Of a stretch of 64,000 nt of DNA, positions 44,624 through 56,000 are shown piece after piece. Below the pieces are notes generated by a model, which was given only the letters and a program-made list of their open reading frames with translations, ran no database searches and had not been told where the DNA came from. The DNA is from Coprinellus micaceus (Eukaryota; Basidiomycota; Agaricomycetes; Agaricales; Psathyrellaceae): NCBI GenBank assembly GCA_951394405.1, contig OX596338.1, forward strand, positions 1-64,000, read 5' to 3'. A program made the position numbers and the translations under genes. Position 1 is the stretch's first letter, and every line of letters starts with the position of its first letter.

Positions 44624-47255
44624 GCGTCCATCGATCCCTACCCCCTACTCCCCTCGACGTCCTCAAATTGCCGCCCCTGTTTTCTACCACCTTCGTCTAT
44701 CTGTCTCTCATTCCGTTGTACTTTAGGTGACCTTCATCGAAGGCTTAATTTACTTCCATCTCTGGATCACTCATTCGTTTGCACCGTGGTCGTACTTGCA
44801 TCGTAGGCTATCTTTATCCATACATGTTCGCCGGCTCGTACCTTAGGGATCGGAATTAAAAATGTTGTTTTACCTAACCCGTACTCGAGCTTCGAATCGC
44901 TGGGTCGTGCCCTCCACAAACTTCGCATGCCTGTTCCATTCCTGCATCACCCCATTCGACGAGAAGAGAGGCTTGACGAAATCGGGAGTTCGCAAATGCC
45001 GCGTCTTCCACACAGGCACGACCCATCCGAGCTGTGGAGGGGCTGCTCGAGCGAACGAGACTGCGTAGTCCTGGAGGATATTAGCGAGGGAAGGATCTGA
45101 CTGCTTGTTTCCCTGGGGAACCTGGTACCACGTCCGTTCGAGATATTCAGTCCAACACTTTCCTAAACACCCAGTAAGAAGGGGTCGTCGCCGCGATAGT
45201 ACCTCCGTAGACGAGCTGGGGACCCTAGCTCGTTCCACAGTCCACGATGCTTCGACACATCCGGCCTAAGTGAACTTCGGAAGAGCGATTTCCTCGCCGG
45301 CAGCGCCAACGAGTTACGGCACGATGAAGGGGATGTTCCGACGCATACGCGACTCTCCCAAATGGTTTATTAGGGGGAGAACGGCGTTCAAAGAGACTCC
45401 TCGGTGGCAGACCATCGACGGCATCCGAACGAATCCCCGAAATTGACAGTGGCGTGTGAAGAGGTCGAGGTACAGTTCAGTTTATCAGGAGGACTGCGTG
45501 GGGGATGAATGGTGGTACGCGAGATATAGTAAGGGCGTGGACGTGATCGGGCGATGGGGGGGGGGGAGGGGAAACAACCGCCGTGAAGGTGAAGTGAAGT
45601 AAGAGTGGGGAAAGGGGTTGCGGGCTCGGATGGCAGGGGTATCAGCTGGGTTGCACGCTAGGATCATAGCAACAAGAGAAAAACACATATAGTTGGGTGG
45701 GGCAAGCAGAGCGCAATAGCTAACACCGGGCGAGCGAGTGGAGAGGGGAGAGACCAGTAGAAACAATAAACGTGTGGAACCCCAGGGATTCCGTTTCGAG
45801 TGGACCTGGGCAACGGTACTCGAACTGTGGGCCTCCGTACTACGAAGGGAAACTATAGATGATTTGGGCCTCGGCGTAGACCTGGAAGTTGGTGCCCATC
45901 GACCGAAGCTCATTTCCCCAGTGAGGGCGCCATGTGAACTATCAGTTCCCGCTTGAACAACTCGAGGGATTGGAGATAGGGGATCGTGCCGCGAATTTCA
46001 CCGGTGCTGTATACAGGCGGTCGTAGAGAGTTGATGATGGGGGATGGGAAGGAAGAGGTGAGCCTGGGTGGCTTACAACGCGGCGGAGTCGAAAATCTGG
46101 AACGGAACGCACGGGCCAGTCGTTCAATCCCCGCCCGTTCCGATCAAAGATGCACCCTCCTCCGCCGGGGCACAACAACAGAGCAGAGGCCCTCCGTTCA
46201 GTGCATTGGGGGTTATCTTACGGTATACGTAGGATGGTATCTTGAGTTTAGTGTCGTGATGTACCTTTCCCCGCACTGATACATTACCCTTTAGAACGAT
46301 GCAGATCCTCTATCTTCTGATGAATAGACCCCGACTAACACGTATACTGTGGCGTTCCCTTGTTGGTCAAACTTTAAGACCAGGGTAAGGGAGAGTTCTC
46401 GGGGAGGACAAACGAGCGAAATCTACATATCGCTATCGGAGGCAGGGGAGTGACTGATACGCAGCTGTCGGAGGTCATATCAAGTTCAGACAGCAATCCC
46501 GCTTTTCGTTAGACGCGATTGCCATTGTAAATCGAGGTAAATTAAACATCTGATATGCGACCAACGACACACAGTAGAGTGTCCTTCCCTCTGACAATTA
46601 TATTCTGGCTCCAGCGTACACTGGTGGGGGGCCCACTGGTGGCCACACACCCGCAAGCCGCGGGTCTCATCGATCACACAGTGCCGAGACATTGACCTCG
46701 ACATTCGCTGACCATGTCACGCATACCCCGCCTCTAAATTCAACCGTCGGGCATATGCGCATCCCTTCATGGGTCGGGCCTGAAATGAAATCACCTCGTC
46801 AATCCAAACTGATCCTCGATTACTATTGACGCCATCTCACCTGCCCGCATCGCCTCCGTATATGGACACTCAATCTTATAGCTGTAGGCAACATCATGTC
46901 ATTGTACTTGCCAGTTGCGATTGGCCTAATCCCACGGCATGTCCCCTCTGATTTGTGGCGAGCGGAAGCATATTGAATTCTGAATGTTAACCCTCTACGT
47001 TGATCCTGATATTGGCGAGGAGTCTACACGGAACGTGACTTCCGCGAAGTATGAACAAGAAATCAAAGCGCCCACGGAACGTCCACACACACACAACCGA
47101 CGAGCTAGTGTGATTGTATTAAAGTTTCCTCATACGCCCGATAGTGTCCCGGCGGCTGATATGCCCGTTTATAAAGTTGCTTCATCTCTTCTGTCTGTCC
47201 TTGGTTACTCGCCCACTCACTCCTCCCCACTTTTCCATAGTTACAGAACGCCGGA
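44624..47255. other. No supported gene
   Basis: A minus frame at 45238-44870 (122 aa, containing SLANILQDYAVSFARAAPP and VPVWKTRHL) vaguely recalls the C-terminus of type-B carboxylesterases, but no upstream exons were found, so it may be a fragment. 45485-46280 and 46480-47250 hold only short overlapping frames. Confidence 0.3.
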
Positions 47256-49191
47256 ATGTCGCCAGAGCTCAACGTTAGAGCGATTTATATCTCCCAGACT
47301 GAGAGATACCTCACAGGTACGTTGCGATCTTGTCCAGTGGGTGATGCTAACGTGGCGTTGTAGCCTCTGCGCTGACCTTCGTGCTCTGCGATATGGCCTC
47401 TACCTTCAAGGATGAGGTCTGCCTGTTTACTCTTGTCCCAAAGCGTATGTCACTCAATCTAGATCACAGATCCGGTTTATCTGGAGGTAAGCGCCACCCC
47501 GTCGCCACTGGCACTTAATGAAAAAACCGAGGAGACTAAAGTCGGTTAGATCAAAATGGACAGGACCGAAAGGGCTGTACATCGCATCGCGATATCTTGG
47601 GCCAGTCCTACTCTTGTGAGTCACCACGAGTGGTGTTAGTGACATCTTATCTGACCCTGTGCAGGGTTATGCTACAGGGTACGCCGTACCCGTCTAGTCC
47701 GCTCACCAGCGCTAATTGAGCGATGAAGCCGGCGACCCCATGGATCCAACGCTCGAGGTATGTGTTTCGCCGGCCCTCCAACTTTCCATCCACTCACCGT
47801 CTACATCATCAACACCATCTGTCTCAGAGGTGAGCCCTTCTCAACGCACGAGCCGCTGGACGTCAACACTTGAACCCACACCAGCGCTCGTGGCGTCGCC
47901 ACCAAATTCCGATGCTCACGGATATTGCAGGAGACGGCTGTGTATTCGGCTCGTCAGCACTGCTGGAAGCTGGGTTGGATTTGTGGTCGTCAATCTCATT
48001 TCTTCAATGCGGATATACGCACTGTATGGGCGAAATCGAAAAGGTGAGATGCAGCCCTCCCCCTGCCGAGCCCTGATGTCAGCCCAACCTCCAGTCTTAT
48101 ACGTCGTACTTGCGCTTTGGGCGCTTGAGCTCGGGGTGCGTACATCAATTTCAGAAAGGCGCTTTCTTTTAATCTCTTATTAAACTATCACTCCTGTGTT
48201 CGGTTAACCAGATCGGCGGTTTCGCTGCTCTCCGTCTAGCAATGGCTTATGCGAATGTTCTACCGTTGATCCCGGCCCAGCCCTCACCATCCGACACCCT
48301 TTTCAGCTTCAATACTTTCACCGCTAACTACTCTGGGTCGATCACCCGGTATAGCCACGTCTCCGCGATGTACGTACTCTGACGAACTTTCCCCTCGTCG
48401 TCGAACCACTCACTGATTCGTTTCCGTAGGGTCATGTGTACCATCACCTCAGGTCAGTTCAGTGTAAATACGGCGGCGCCTTGATATTGAGAGATTCCTA
48501 CAGTGGTCTACCTTACTCTGACCTTAATGAAGTTGAAAGATTCCATTACTGACTCGGAAGGGAGGGTGCGATACGACATCCTGAAACAGGTGTCATATGC
48601 GAAGCCGCTCGCAGCGGTGCTTATCAGTGATGGTGCATTCGCCTTGGTACTGTAAGCTCCTCGCCGTTCTCGGGCGTCCAGAGCAACGCTAATCACCTGC
48701 CTTAGGTTACTTAGTACGGTCTCGCACCTTCAGATCTTCCATCAACTAACATATCTATTTACTACCAGGTGTAGAGCTCGCGACGACACTCTGCGCCTTG
48801 GACACTACGATCTACTTCTACTCGCCAACGTGGCCGTGAGTCCTCTCGGAGTGCCTTCTATACTGGCGTTGCTCTGAGGCTCACACATCTCGGTTAGGTG
48901 GCTCCACGCTATATTCTCACATGTGGTGCGTATCGCTGGGAAACCCCCCAATTGGAACGCGTACTGAGTCGGACGTAGGGATCTCGCTTGATTTTAAACC
49001 TTCGTCGTGCGGGAGGGCGGGGCACTCCGACTGGGATCATCCAACGCCGAGATGTGGTGTTGGAGTTGACAGGAATATATGTAGAACGAACGACGTTCAT
49101 GGCGGGGGATTTGGAGTCAAGTCCTATTCAATTTGCTTCTCAGTCTCCCTGTATCGATACTGTTAGCCCAGTAGAGGGCTGGAAGGCGTGA
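47256..49191 (+). CDS. DUF6533-family multi-pass membrane protein (model incomplete)
   Basis: Early exons are clear and in frame: 47256-47316, 47364-47416, 47470-47486 (17 nt), 47550-47615, giving ERYLTASALTFVLCDMAST, KDEIRFIWRSKW and GLYIASRYLGPVLL, the diagnostic N-terminal block of DUF6533 proteins. Later exons include 47931-48043 (VVVNLISSMRIYALYGRNRK), a 48100-48140 piece (LYVVLALWALEL), about 48504-48651 (VVYLTLTLMKLKDS and AKPLAAVLISDGAFALVL), and a last exon ending at the TAA/TGA region near 49191 with LILNLRRAG. The order of hydrophobic helices matches the family, often seven-helix. The stretch 47680-47930 and the join near 48770 could not be resolved, so decay is possible. Function is unknown for the family. 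Confidence 0.65.
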
Positions 49192-50647
49192 ATCGATGTC
49201 ACGAATCGACCCGATTTACGAACACGCGTTGAAGCTCGGAGGGATTTCCAGGGACAGACCGAAGTATTCGACGTGGTTCTAAGGGCAGCGGGGATCTTGT
49301 GATAAGCGCCCGACCCGATATGGAAGGAGGAAGGCAAAGAGTGACGGATTAGGATGCTGCGGGGCTTGAGATGCTGCGATGCTGAGATATGTTCTCACAA
49401 ATTGAATACATATGGGCGAGGCCAATCCGTGTTCCTCGGGATTCGACCGAGTCCCATCGTCGTGCACGACAAGGCTGAGCGAACTGAGGAGAGTATTATA
49501 AGATACCCCGACCCGCCGCCCCGGAGATTGTATGGGTGGGTAGCGGGTAGGATACCACTTCCTAAATGCCCTATCAGAGTCGTCGATGACCAAATTCAGG
49601 TGGGACTTGAACCGCTCACTTCAATTCAAAAGGCCTCGACCCACCCTTCTCAGTTGGCGACCTGAAGAGTCCAAACCTAGCCCAGGTTGCGTGGCGTCAT
49701 ACTCACCGGAATCTTCCAGCAACCTGTGTCCAGCCATTCAGTCGGGCAACTGCGGGCAAGGCGCTGCGTCGAATGTGAGTATACTCCTTGGCTGTGAATA
49801 CTATCTGCTACGCAACGCTGATGAACGCGGTTGGTAGGGCGGGAGCGAGAAATGGAACCCTTACCTCCCCGTGAGAGAGACTAGAACCTCCCCGTCGACC
49901 CCACTTGGACCCAACGCCACCCGGAGCGTGATGAACCGAGAGCGGTATGCATCATTCAGGGTCTGATGTCGAAGCGCTCTCCCGCCAAAGTGGCGTAGGT
50001 CCACCTTTTCTCTCGAGGAGTGCGATTGGGTTGAGAAGACTAGGCAGGGCCGCATCAAAACTCTGCGGACTCTGGAGATCCCCTTTCCCCTGCAGGGTGG
50101 ACACACAGCGCACATCTTACCTCCACGAACTAGAACTCTATTTCGAATGAATTGGTTTCTCGAAATTACTTATGACATCCGGACAGGGTATGTCCACAGG
50201 ATGTCATGCATAATGATAGCCATAGGTGACTACAAATATATACTTCCAGTGAACGTTTGAACGCCGGCTTCCGCCTCTAATTCCTTTCTACTCCTGTTCC
50301 CTTGAGCTTTCACGATATACGACGCTCAACTGATCGTCGTCCGTCTCTTCAAGCCGGCGCGCCTTCACTGTATCTATGCTTAGACTGCCTACTATGAGAT
50401 CGATCTCGCAAAGAACAGAAGCCACGACCCGTGCTAAGCTCACGTTCCAGTACTGGGCAGGCGGCCAAATGCTTTCCACAATTGTGACGAACATGTGCGA
50501 GCCATTCACCCCCTCTGCGATTCCTCCTTGTGCTAATCCCCTAGTTGTGCCATTCGCAGGTTTTTTGGGGTCGCATTGGTGCGTGCTCCATAAACCCACG
50601 AAACATTAACGTTCTCCTTTACCGATTCCGCTCCGCGATCGCCGCAG
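49192..50647. other. Intergenic between the two membrane-protein genes
   Basis: No motif-bearing frame. It may contain an unresolved first exon of the DUF6534 gene near 50540-50600. A strong inverted repeat at 50172-50207 is listed separately. Confidence 0.35.
50172..50207. repeat. Short strong inverted repeat
   Basis: ATGACATCC and GGATGTCAT enclose a second pair, GGACA and TGTCC, around a 5-base loop, with a 3-base bulge on the right side. It could form a 14-bp hairpin in RNA or DNA. It is unrelated in sequence to the 39-bp palindromes. Confidence 0.6.
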
Positions 50648-52402
50648 TTTCTTGTCATACGGTACCTCTCGTCGCACTCACGAAACGACCCACTCTCCAC
50701 CAAAGTTCTTGTGTGGATGCTTGGGATCTTCTCCGTGCTCGAGGCTGCCTTCGCAAATCACCAGATGTACCTGTTCTTCGTGCTTGAGCACGACGTATCA
50801 GACCGCAGTGATCATATACCTGCGTGCGTGGTCTTGACATTGAGAATGATTGTAGGATCTAACATTCGTAACCCCGGCTAGGTCGGCAACGGTGCGTGCT
50901 GGATTGACTGTCCCTTTCCCGGACTGTGACTGACTCCCAGCACCACGATTTGCCAGGGCCAAATAGCGTGTATAGTGGGTGTTATCACTAGACGGGATGA
51001 GTTGTTCTAAAACCATTTAGATTTTGACGGCTTTCACTGCCCAGATGTAAGAAATACTTCCGTTATTGTGAGGCTACACTGCTAATCTCGAAATTCCAAT
51101 AGATTCTACTCTACTCGGATTTGGAAAGGTTCGTCGAACCTCGGTCTCGTTACCACTCGTTGACACCCCCCACCCAGTGGGGAGAAATTTGAATAGTCTC
51201 CTACGCTATTCAGTAGTCCCAATTGTGAGTGACAACGGTAACCCTGTTGTACTCCGCCCTGATTTACCACAGCTCGGTCTTGCTCTGACGCAAGTAGGTG
51301 GAGGAATGAGTAAGTCAGATCCCCTCCCCAGTGTCTCCTGCGAATATTGACCACAAAGCTGACGAGGGGTATCCAGTTCAGGTAGTGATAATGTGCGTTT
51401 TGAGCACTTATCTTCCCTTTCCGTGGGCTGAATTCGCTCTCACTGTCAGGGCTCGTTCTAAAACATTTACCGAAGAGGCCGAGCACTATGTGTATTACGC
51501 GGTCGTAAGTCCCTCCCACTGGAACGAAACGAGCCGAGGCTAATCGCTATCAGAGGTCTGTATATATCCACGGGTCTGCGTCCGCTGCTTGCGACATCTT
51601 CGTCACAGCGGCCTTGGTTCTCATATTACGGACAACGTGTGTAGATAGCACTCGAAGGTGAGTCATGCGATTCTCCAGCCCTCGTCCCTCCTTCGAGCCG
51701 GCCTCTAAGCGATTTCACGCTTGCAGAACCAAAAACCTGCTTCACAAAATCGCCATATACACTATCAATCGTGGTATTGTCACTAGGTTCGTTCACGTCG
51801 ACTGAGGTGACTTCGCCGGTACTGATGGATTCGACTAGCTTTCTAGCGCTGTTGACTATCCTGTTGGTAATGCCTCTCTATCCATGCCTCGTGTTCTGCT
51901 AGACTAACGTTGCCCCACGGCAGTTCAATGTGGCTTTAGGAACGACGTATTGGTGAGTTATCTACCTTTACTTGACCTCGCTCCCCTGATCTTACTCCGC
52001 ACCACCTCATCTAAAGCCTCGTCCCTTTCTCAGCCAACACCCATGGTGCGTCTTCTCACTCTGTCTGGAATGCGCTTCCATTCGGCACTCCCCTTGGTCC
52101 CGAATTCACTTCGTCTGTTTTCAGTGTATGTTATTTCGGTGGTTAGCATGTGAGTGCATCCAGTAGCACGTCGAAGAGCTGCCCCACTCATGGAGTATGG
52201 GGCTAGGTTGACTGCGAGGGAAGGGCTCAGAGAGAAGCTGAATCAGCCGTTTCACCTATCCGACCTCCTGCCGAGTACGGAAGGTGGTAATGGGCCGAGC
52301 GCTAGGAATGCCAGAGATGTATTCATATCTCAATCACCGTCACACGGGCACCCAAACGTGAGTCCTCTTGTTGGCGGAATCCACCCGACAAATGCCCACT
52401 GA
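50648..52402 (+). CDS. DUF6534-family multi-pass membrane protein (5' end unresolved)
   Basis: In-frame exons read in family order: 50648-50794 (QFLVIRY-like start, RNDPLSTKVLVWMLG, LEAAFANHQMYLFFVLEHD), 51021-51046 (ILTAFTAQ), 51103-51128 (FYSTRIWK), about 51379-51504 (helix plus TEEAEHYVYYAV), about 51556-51657 (GSASAACDIFVTAALVLILR), 51727-51786 (TKNLLHKIAIYTINRGIVT), 51839-51866 (SFLALLTILL), 51924-51952 (FNVALGTTYW), then a tail with LTAREGLREKLNQPFHLSDL. These correspond to the conserved blocks of basidiomycete DUF6534 proteins. The first exon was not found and the last joins are approximate. Function is unknown; it neighbours a DUF6533 gene on the same strand. Confidence 0.65.
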
Positions 52403-52669
52403 CTTAAAGTAACCCCCTCCCATAGCAACCTGCCCCAGCCTCAAGGAACGGGATCTCAGAGGGTTGACCGCAAAACGAGCCTCGAGCTTCTGGTTCAGGG
52501 AACATTGGACTTCGTGTAGATATTGTATCATAGCATTAGACCCAAAGCATTCGAAAACGATTTGTAGCTTGTACATTAGCAGATAAAAGGAAGCTCGGAA
52601 GCGATAACTGCGACGACCATAGATCAATCGATGTAAGCACTATCCGTTGTATTACAGCTCGTCAGGACG
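52403..52669. other. Spacer before the retrotransposon
   Basis: Nothing recognised; it ends in the GAGTG target-site copy at 52670-52674. Confidence 0.5.
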
Positions 52670-52674
52670 GAGTG

Positions 52675-53057
52675 TGTAGAACGATGCAAGTATGACCCAC
52701 TGTAAGTGGGGAGAGTTCGATTTTAGATTGAAAGTAAGTAGGGTATACAAGATACACACCTGTAAGTGGGGAGAGTTCGATGGGGACTCACCCACTTACA
52801 GTGTGGACTATATACTGTGGAGAACAATAGATAACCTATATGCGGAACAATAAGAAAGAACAATAGACGTTCCATAAGTAGAGAACAATAGCAGTGAATG
52901 GAGATAAGGTGGAGATAAGAGAACAATAAGTGCAAGTATAATGGGAATAATACAAGGTGGTTGTTGTTCTCTGTAGAACAATAGAAGATAAGTAAAACGT
53001 TCGAAATAGGGGTATTCTTTGTAGAGATAGAGTTGACATGAGCATTGTCTTCCAACA
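52675..53057 (-). repeat. 3' LTR of the copia element
   Basis: 383 bp, begins TGTAGAACG and ends CCAACA on the top strand. It appears to match the LTR at 58500-58882 over its whole length. It contains a CACTGTAAGTGGGGAGAGTT-like word twice. Confidence 0.95.
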
Positions 53058-53070
53058 CACCCCCTCAATG
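53058..53070 (-). promoter_or_regulatory. 3' polypurine tract
   Basis: On the element strand ATTGAGGGGGTG lies immediately before the 3' LTR, the expected place for plus-strand DNA priming. Confidence 0.8.
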
Positions 53071-53084
53071 TAATGTCTCTGTAT

Positions 53085-56000
53085 TTACTCGAGTCCAAGA
53101 GCGAGTCGATGACGTTCAACGGCAGGTTTGGGTAAAGGTTTAGTAAATATATCGGCGATCATATCGGTAGTAGATAAAAAGTGAACAGTAATGTCGCCTC
53201 GCTTGATAGCATCCCGAATCCAATGCATCTTTATATCGATGTGCTTCATTCGGCTGTGGAGCTCTGGGTTCCGGAGAACCTTGAGTGCAGATTGGTTGTC
53301 GACCATGAGTGGTGAGGGAGTAGAGACGTCGTGACCAAGTTCCTTCAGGAGTGTGCGCATCCAGATGATGTCCCTTCCAGCGCTCGACGCAGAGACGTAC
53401 TCTGCCTCTGTTGAGGAGTCTGCCACCGTCGATTGCTTCTTTGCCGACCAACTAACTGCTCCTGATCCCATTTTAATGACAAATCCAGATGTGGATCGTC
53501 GCGTGTCAAGGCACCCAGCATGATCTGCATCGCTGTACGCTTGGAAGAGTTCCGAAGACATCTTGCTACCATTGTTACGATAGGTGAGCTTCAGATCTTT
53601 GGTTCCCTTGAGGTAACGGAATAGGTGTTTGACTGCTTTCCAATGCATAGGTCCGGGGTTGGAGTTGTATTGGGCTAGTTTGGCAACAGCGTAGGCGATG
53701 TCAGGGCGTGTTGCAATCATAAGGTATATCAGGGCGCCGATGGCATTCATGTATGGGACGTTCTTCATCATCTCATCGTCAGCCTTGTTTGGAATGTACT
53801 TGGTGAGGGTAGCACCGCTTCCTGGATCCATTGGAGTTCCTACTGGGTAGCAGTCCTCCATCTTGAATCGCGCAAGCATGTCGAGGATGTATTGAGTCTG
53901 GGATAGGCGCATGACTCGGTTCTCGCGGTCGTAGTCGACCTTGATTCCAAGCAGGTACGAGGTGGGTCCGAGATCCTTGATCTTGAAGACCTTGGCAAGG
54001 GAGTCCTTGAGCCATTGGATCTTCTCCTGGCTTTTCGAGGTTATGGTGATGTCGTCAACGAAGACTGGTACAACAATACGGGTCCCATCCATCTCCCAGA
54101 CATAGATAGCTGGGTCAGATTTTATTTGGGTGAATCCGATCGCTTCAAGCTCTGATGCTAGCTTTTGGTACCACAGTCGTCCGCTCTGTTTCAAGCCATA
54201 TAAACCTTTCTTTAGCCGGCACACCCATCTCCGTCCCTTTGAGTCTGGATTCTTGATCTCAAACCCTGGCGCCTGCTCCATGTAGACTTCGTATTGCTCC
54301 TCAATTGTTCCGTTGAGGTAGGCATTGTCGACGTCAATGGTCTCGATGAAGTGTCCTTCCATGGCGGCTTGGGCGAAGATCGCGCGGATTGATGTGAGAC
54401 GAGATGCAGGTGCCCATGTCTGATCGTAGTCTACTCCAGGCATTTGGGAGTATCCCTTGGCGACAAGTCGAGCCTTGTAGCGGTCGATTGTGCCATCTGC
54501 CTTTCGTTTGATGAGGAAGACCCATCGTGATCCAACAACCTTTCGTCCCTCTGGTAGTTCGACTAGTTCCCAAGTGCCATTGGTGGTTAGGGCGTCAATC
54601 TCAACCTGTGCTGCAGTCTGCCAGTGTTCGCCATCTGGTCCTGCAAAGGCTTCCCAGTGTGTCCGAGGCGCATCTCCTGGACGGCGTGTAGCCGCTCCTA
54701 GTGCTTTGTCCTGTGCCATGTAGAATGCCATTTCCATGCCTTGGTCGAGAGTCAGGGTCTCTTCCAGGGGGACGTGGTATAGACTGATGAGAGAATCAAG
54801 TATACTGGTGGCACGTAGTGCATCTTCCATGTCTACAGGTTCGTCGTCAGGGTCAAAGTCCTCAGCTGCAATTGGTTGTACAGGTTCGTCGTCGTCGTCG
54901 TCGTCTTCATCCTCATCCTCATCCTCTGTTTCGGGTAGCTGATTGTTTCTTTGTGCACCCCCTCAATCTGCTACCTGTTCACCCCCTTCACGCCTGGCTA
55001 CTGGAATTGTACCACGTCTCCCTTTTCCACTCGCGAGTTGGTAGTCCTTGACGGTTGTTGCCGTTTTCCGTACGGGCCGGGAGCTTTGTGCTACTAGCGG
55101 TGGAGCTTTCGGAACTTTCGCCTTGCGAGGGATTGATTCGCGAGGGGGAGGGGGAGGTGGCCGGGTGCGTTTCTGGGCAGGTGCTGGAGGTGCGACCGGT
55201 GCTGGAGGAGGTAGTTCTGGGAACATGGGTCCATCCTCAGCTGGTGCAGGGAGCCCTGGGAACAAGGCAGGTATTGGTAGCAGCTGTTTCGTTGAGGGAG
55301 TAGATGAGGGATCCCGTTTCGTAGGAGTAGGTGGAATTGACGGATGGACAGACGGTTGCTGTGTGGCTGGCGTCTTAGGCTCAGTTTTAGGAGGTCGCTC
55401 GGGAGTCCGAGGTGCTGCTTGGTCTCCATCGTCATCATTGTCGCTCTCGTCTGATCCATCATCTGGATGGTCATGGGGAGGCGGTGGTGGCGCGATGGGA
55501 GCATGAGGTGGTGCAAGAGGTGGATTCTCCGGTTCGAGATCAGCATCTGGCCAGATGTCCCTAATGCCTATAGGCGTGTATGCCTGTTCATTCCCTACGG
55601 TCGAGAGACCAGGGAAGGTGCTTTCAGCGAAGATAACATCCCGGGATATGGTGATCTTCTTCGTCACTGGATTGTAGCATTTCCAGCCTTTGTAGCCTGG
55701 TTCAAAGCCAATAAAGACACAAGGCTCCGTGTGTGACTGGAGGTTCTTGCGGTCCTTGCGCAATACATGGACGTATACGCGGCAGCCAAATACTCGGTGC
55801 ATGGACAGATCGGGCTTTGCTTTATGCCAGACTTCATAGGAGGTAGTATTCGACAATGTAGAGGATGGGGTCGCATTCAGGATGTCTGTGTAATAGAGTA
55901 CAGCTGCACCCCAGAACATCATGGGAAGGCGTGCTTGGTTGAGCATGGCAATGACCCCTTCAGTTAGTGTGCGATTGAGTCGTTCACTGACACCGTTCTG

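Noticed and set aside
54490..54942. Plus-strand frames within the retrotransposon (Ser-rich)
   Set aside because: Antisense shadows of the gag-pol gene and of its acidic repeat.
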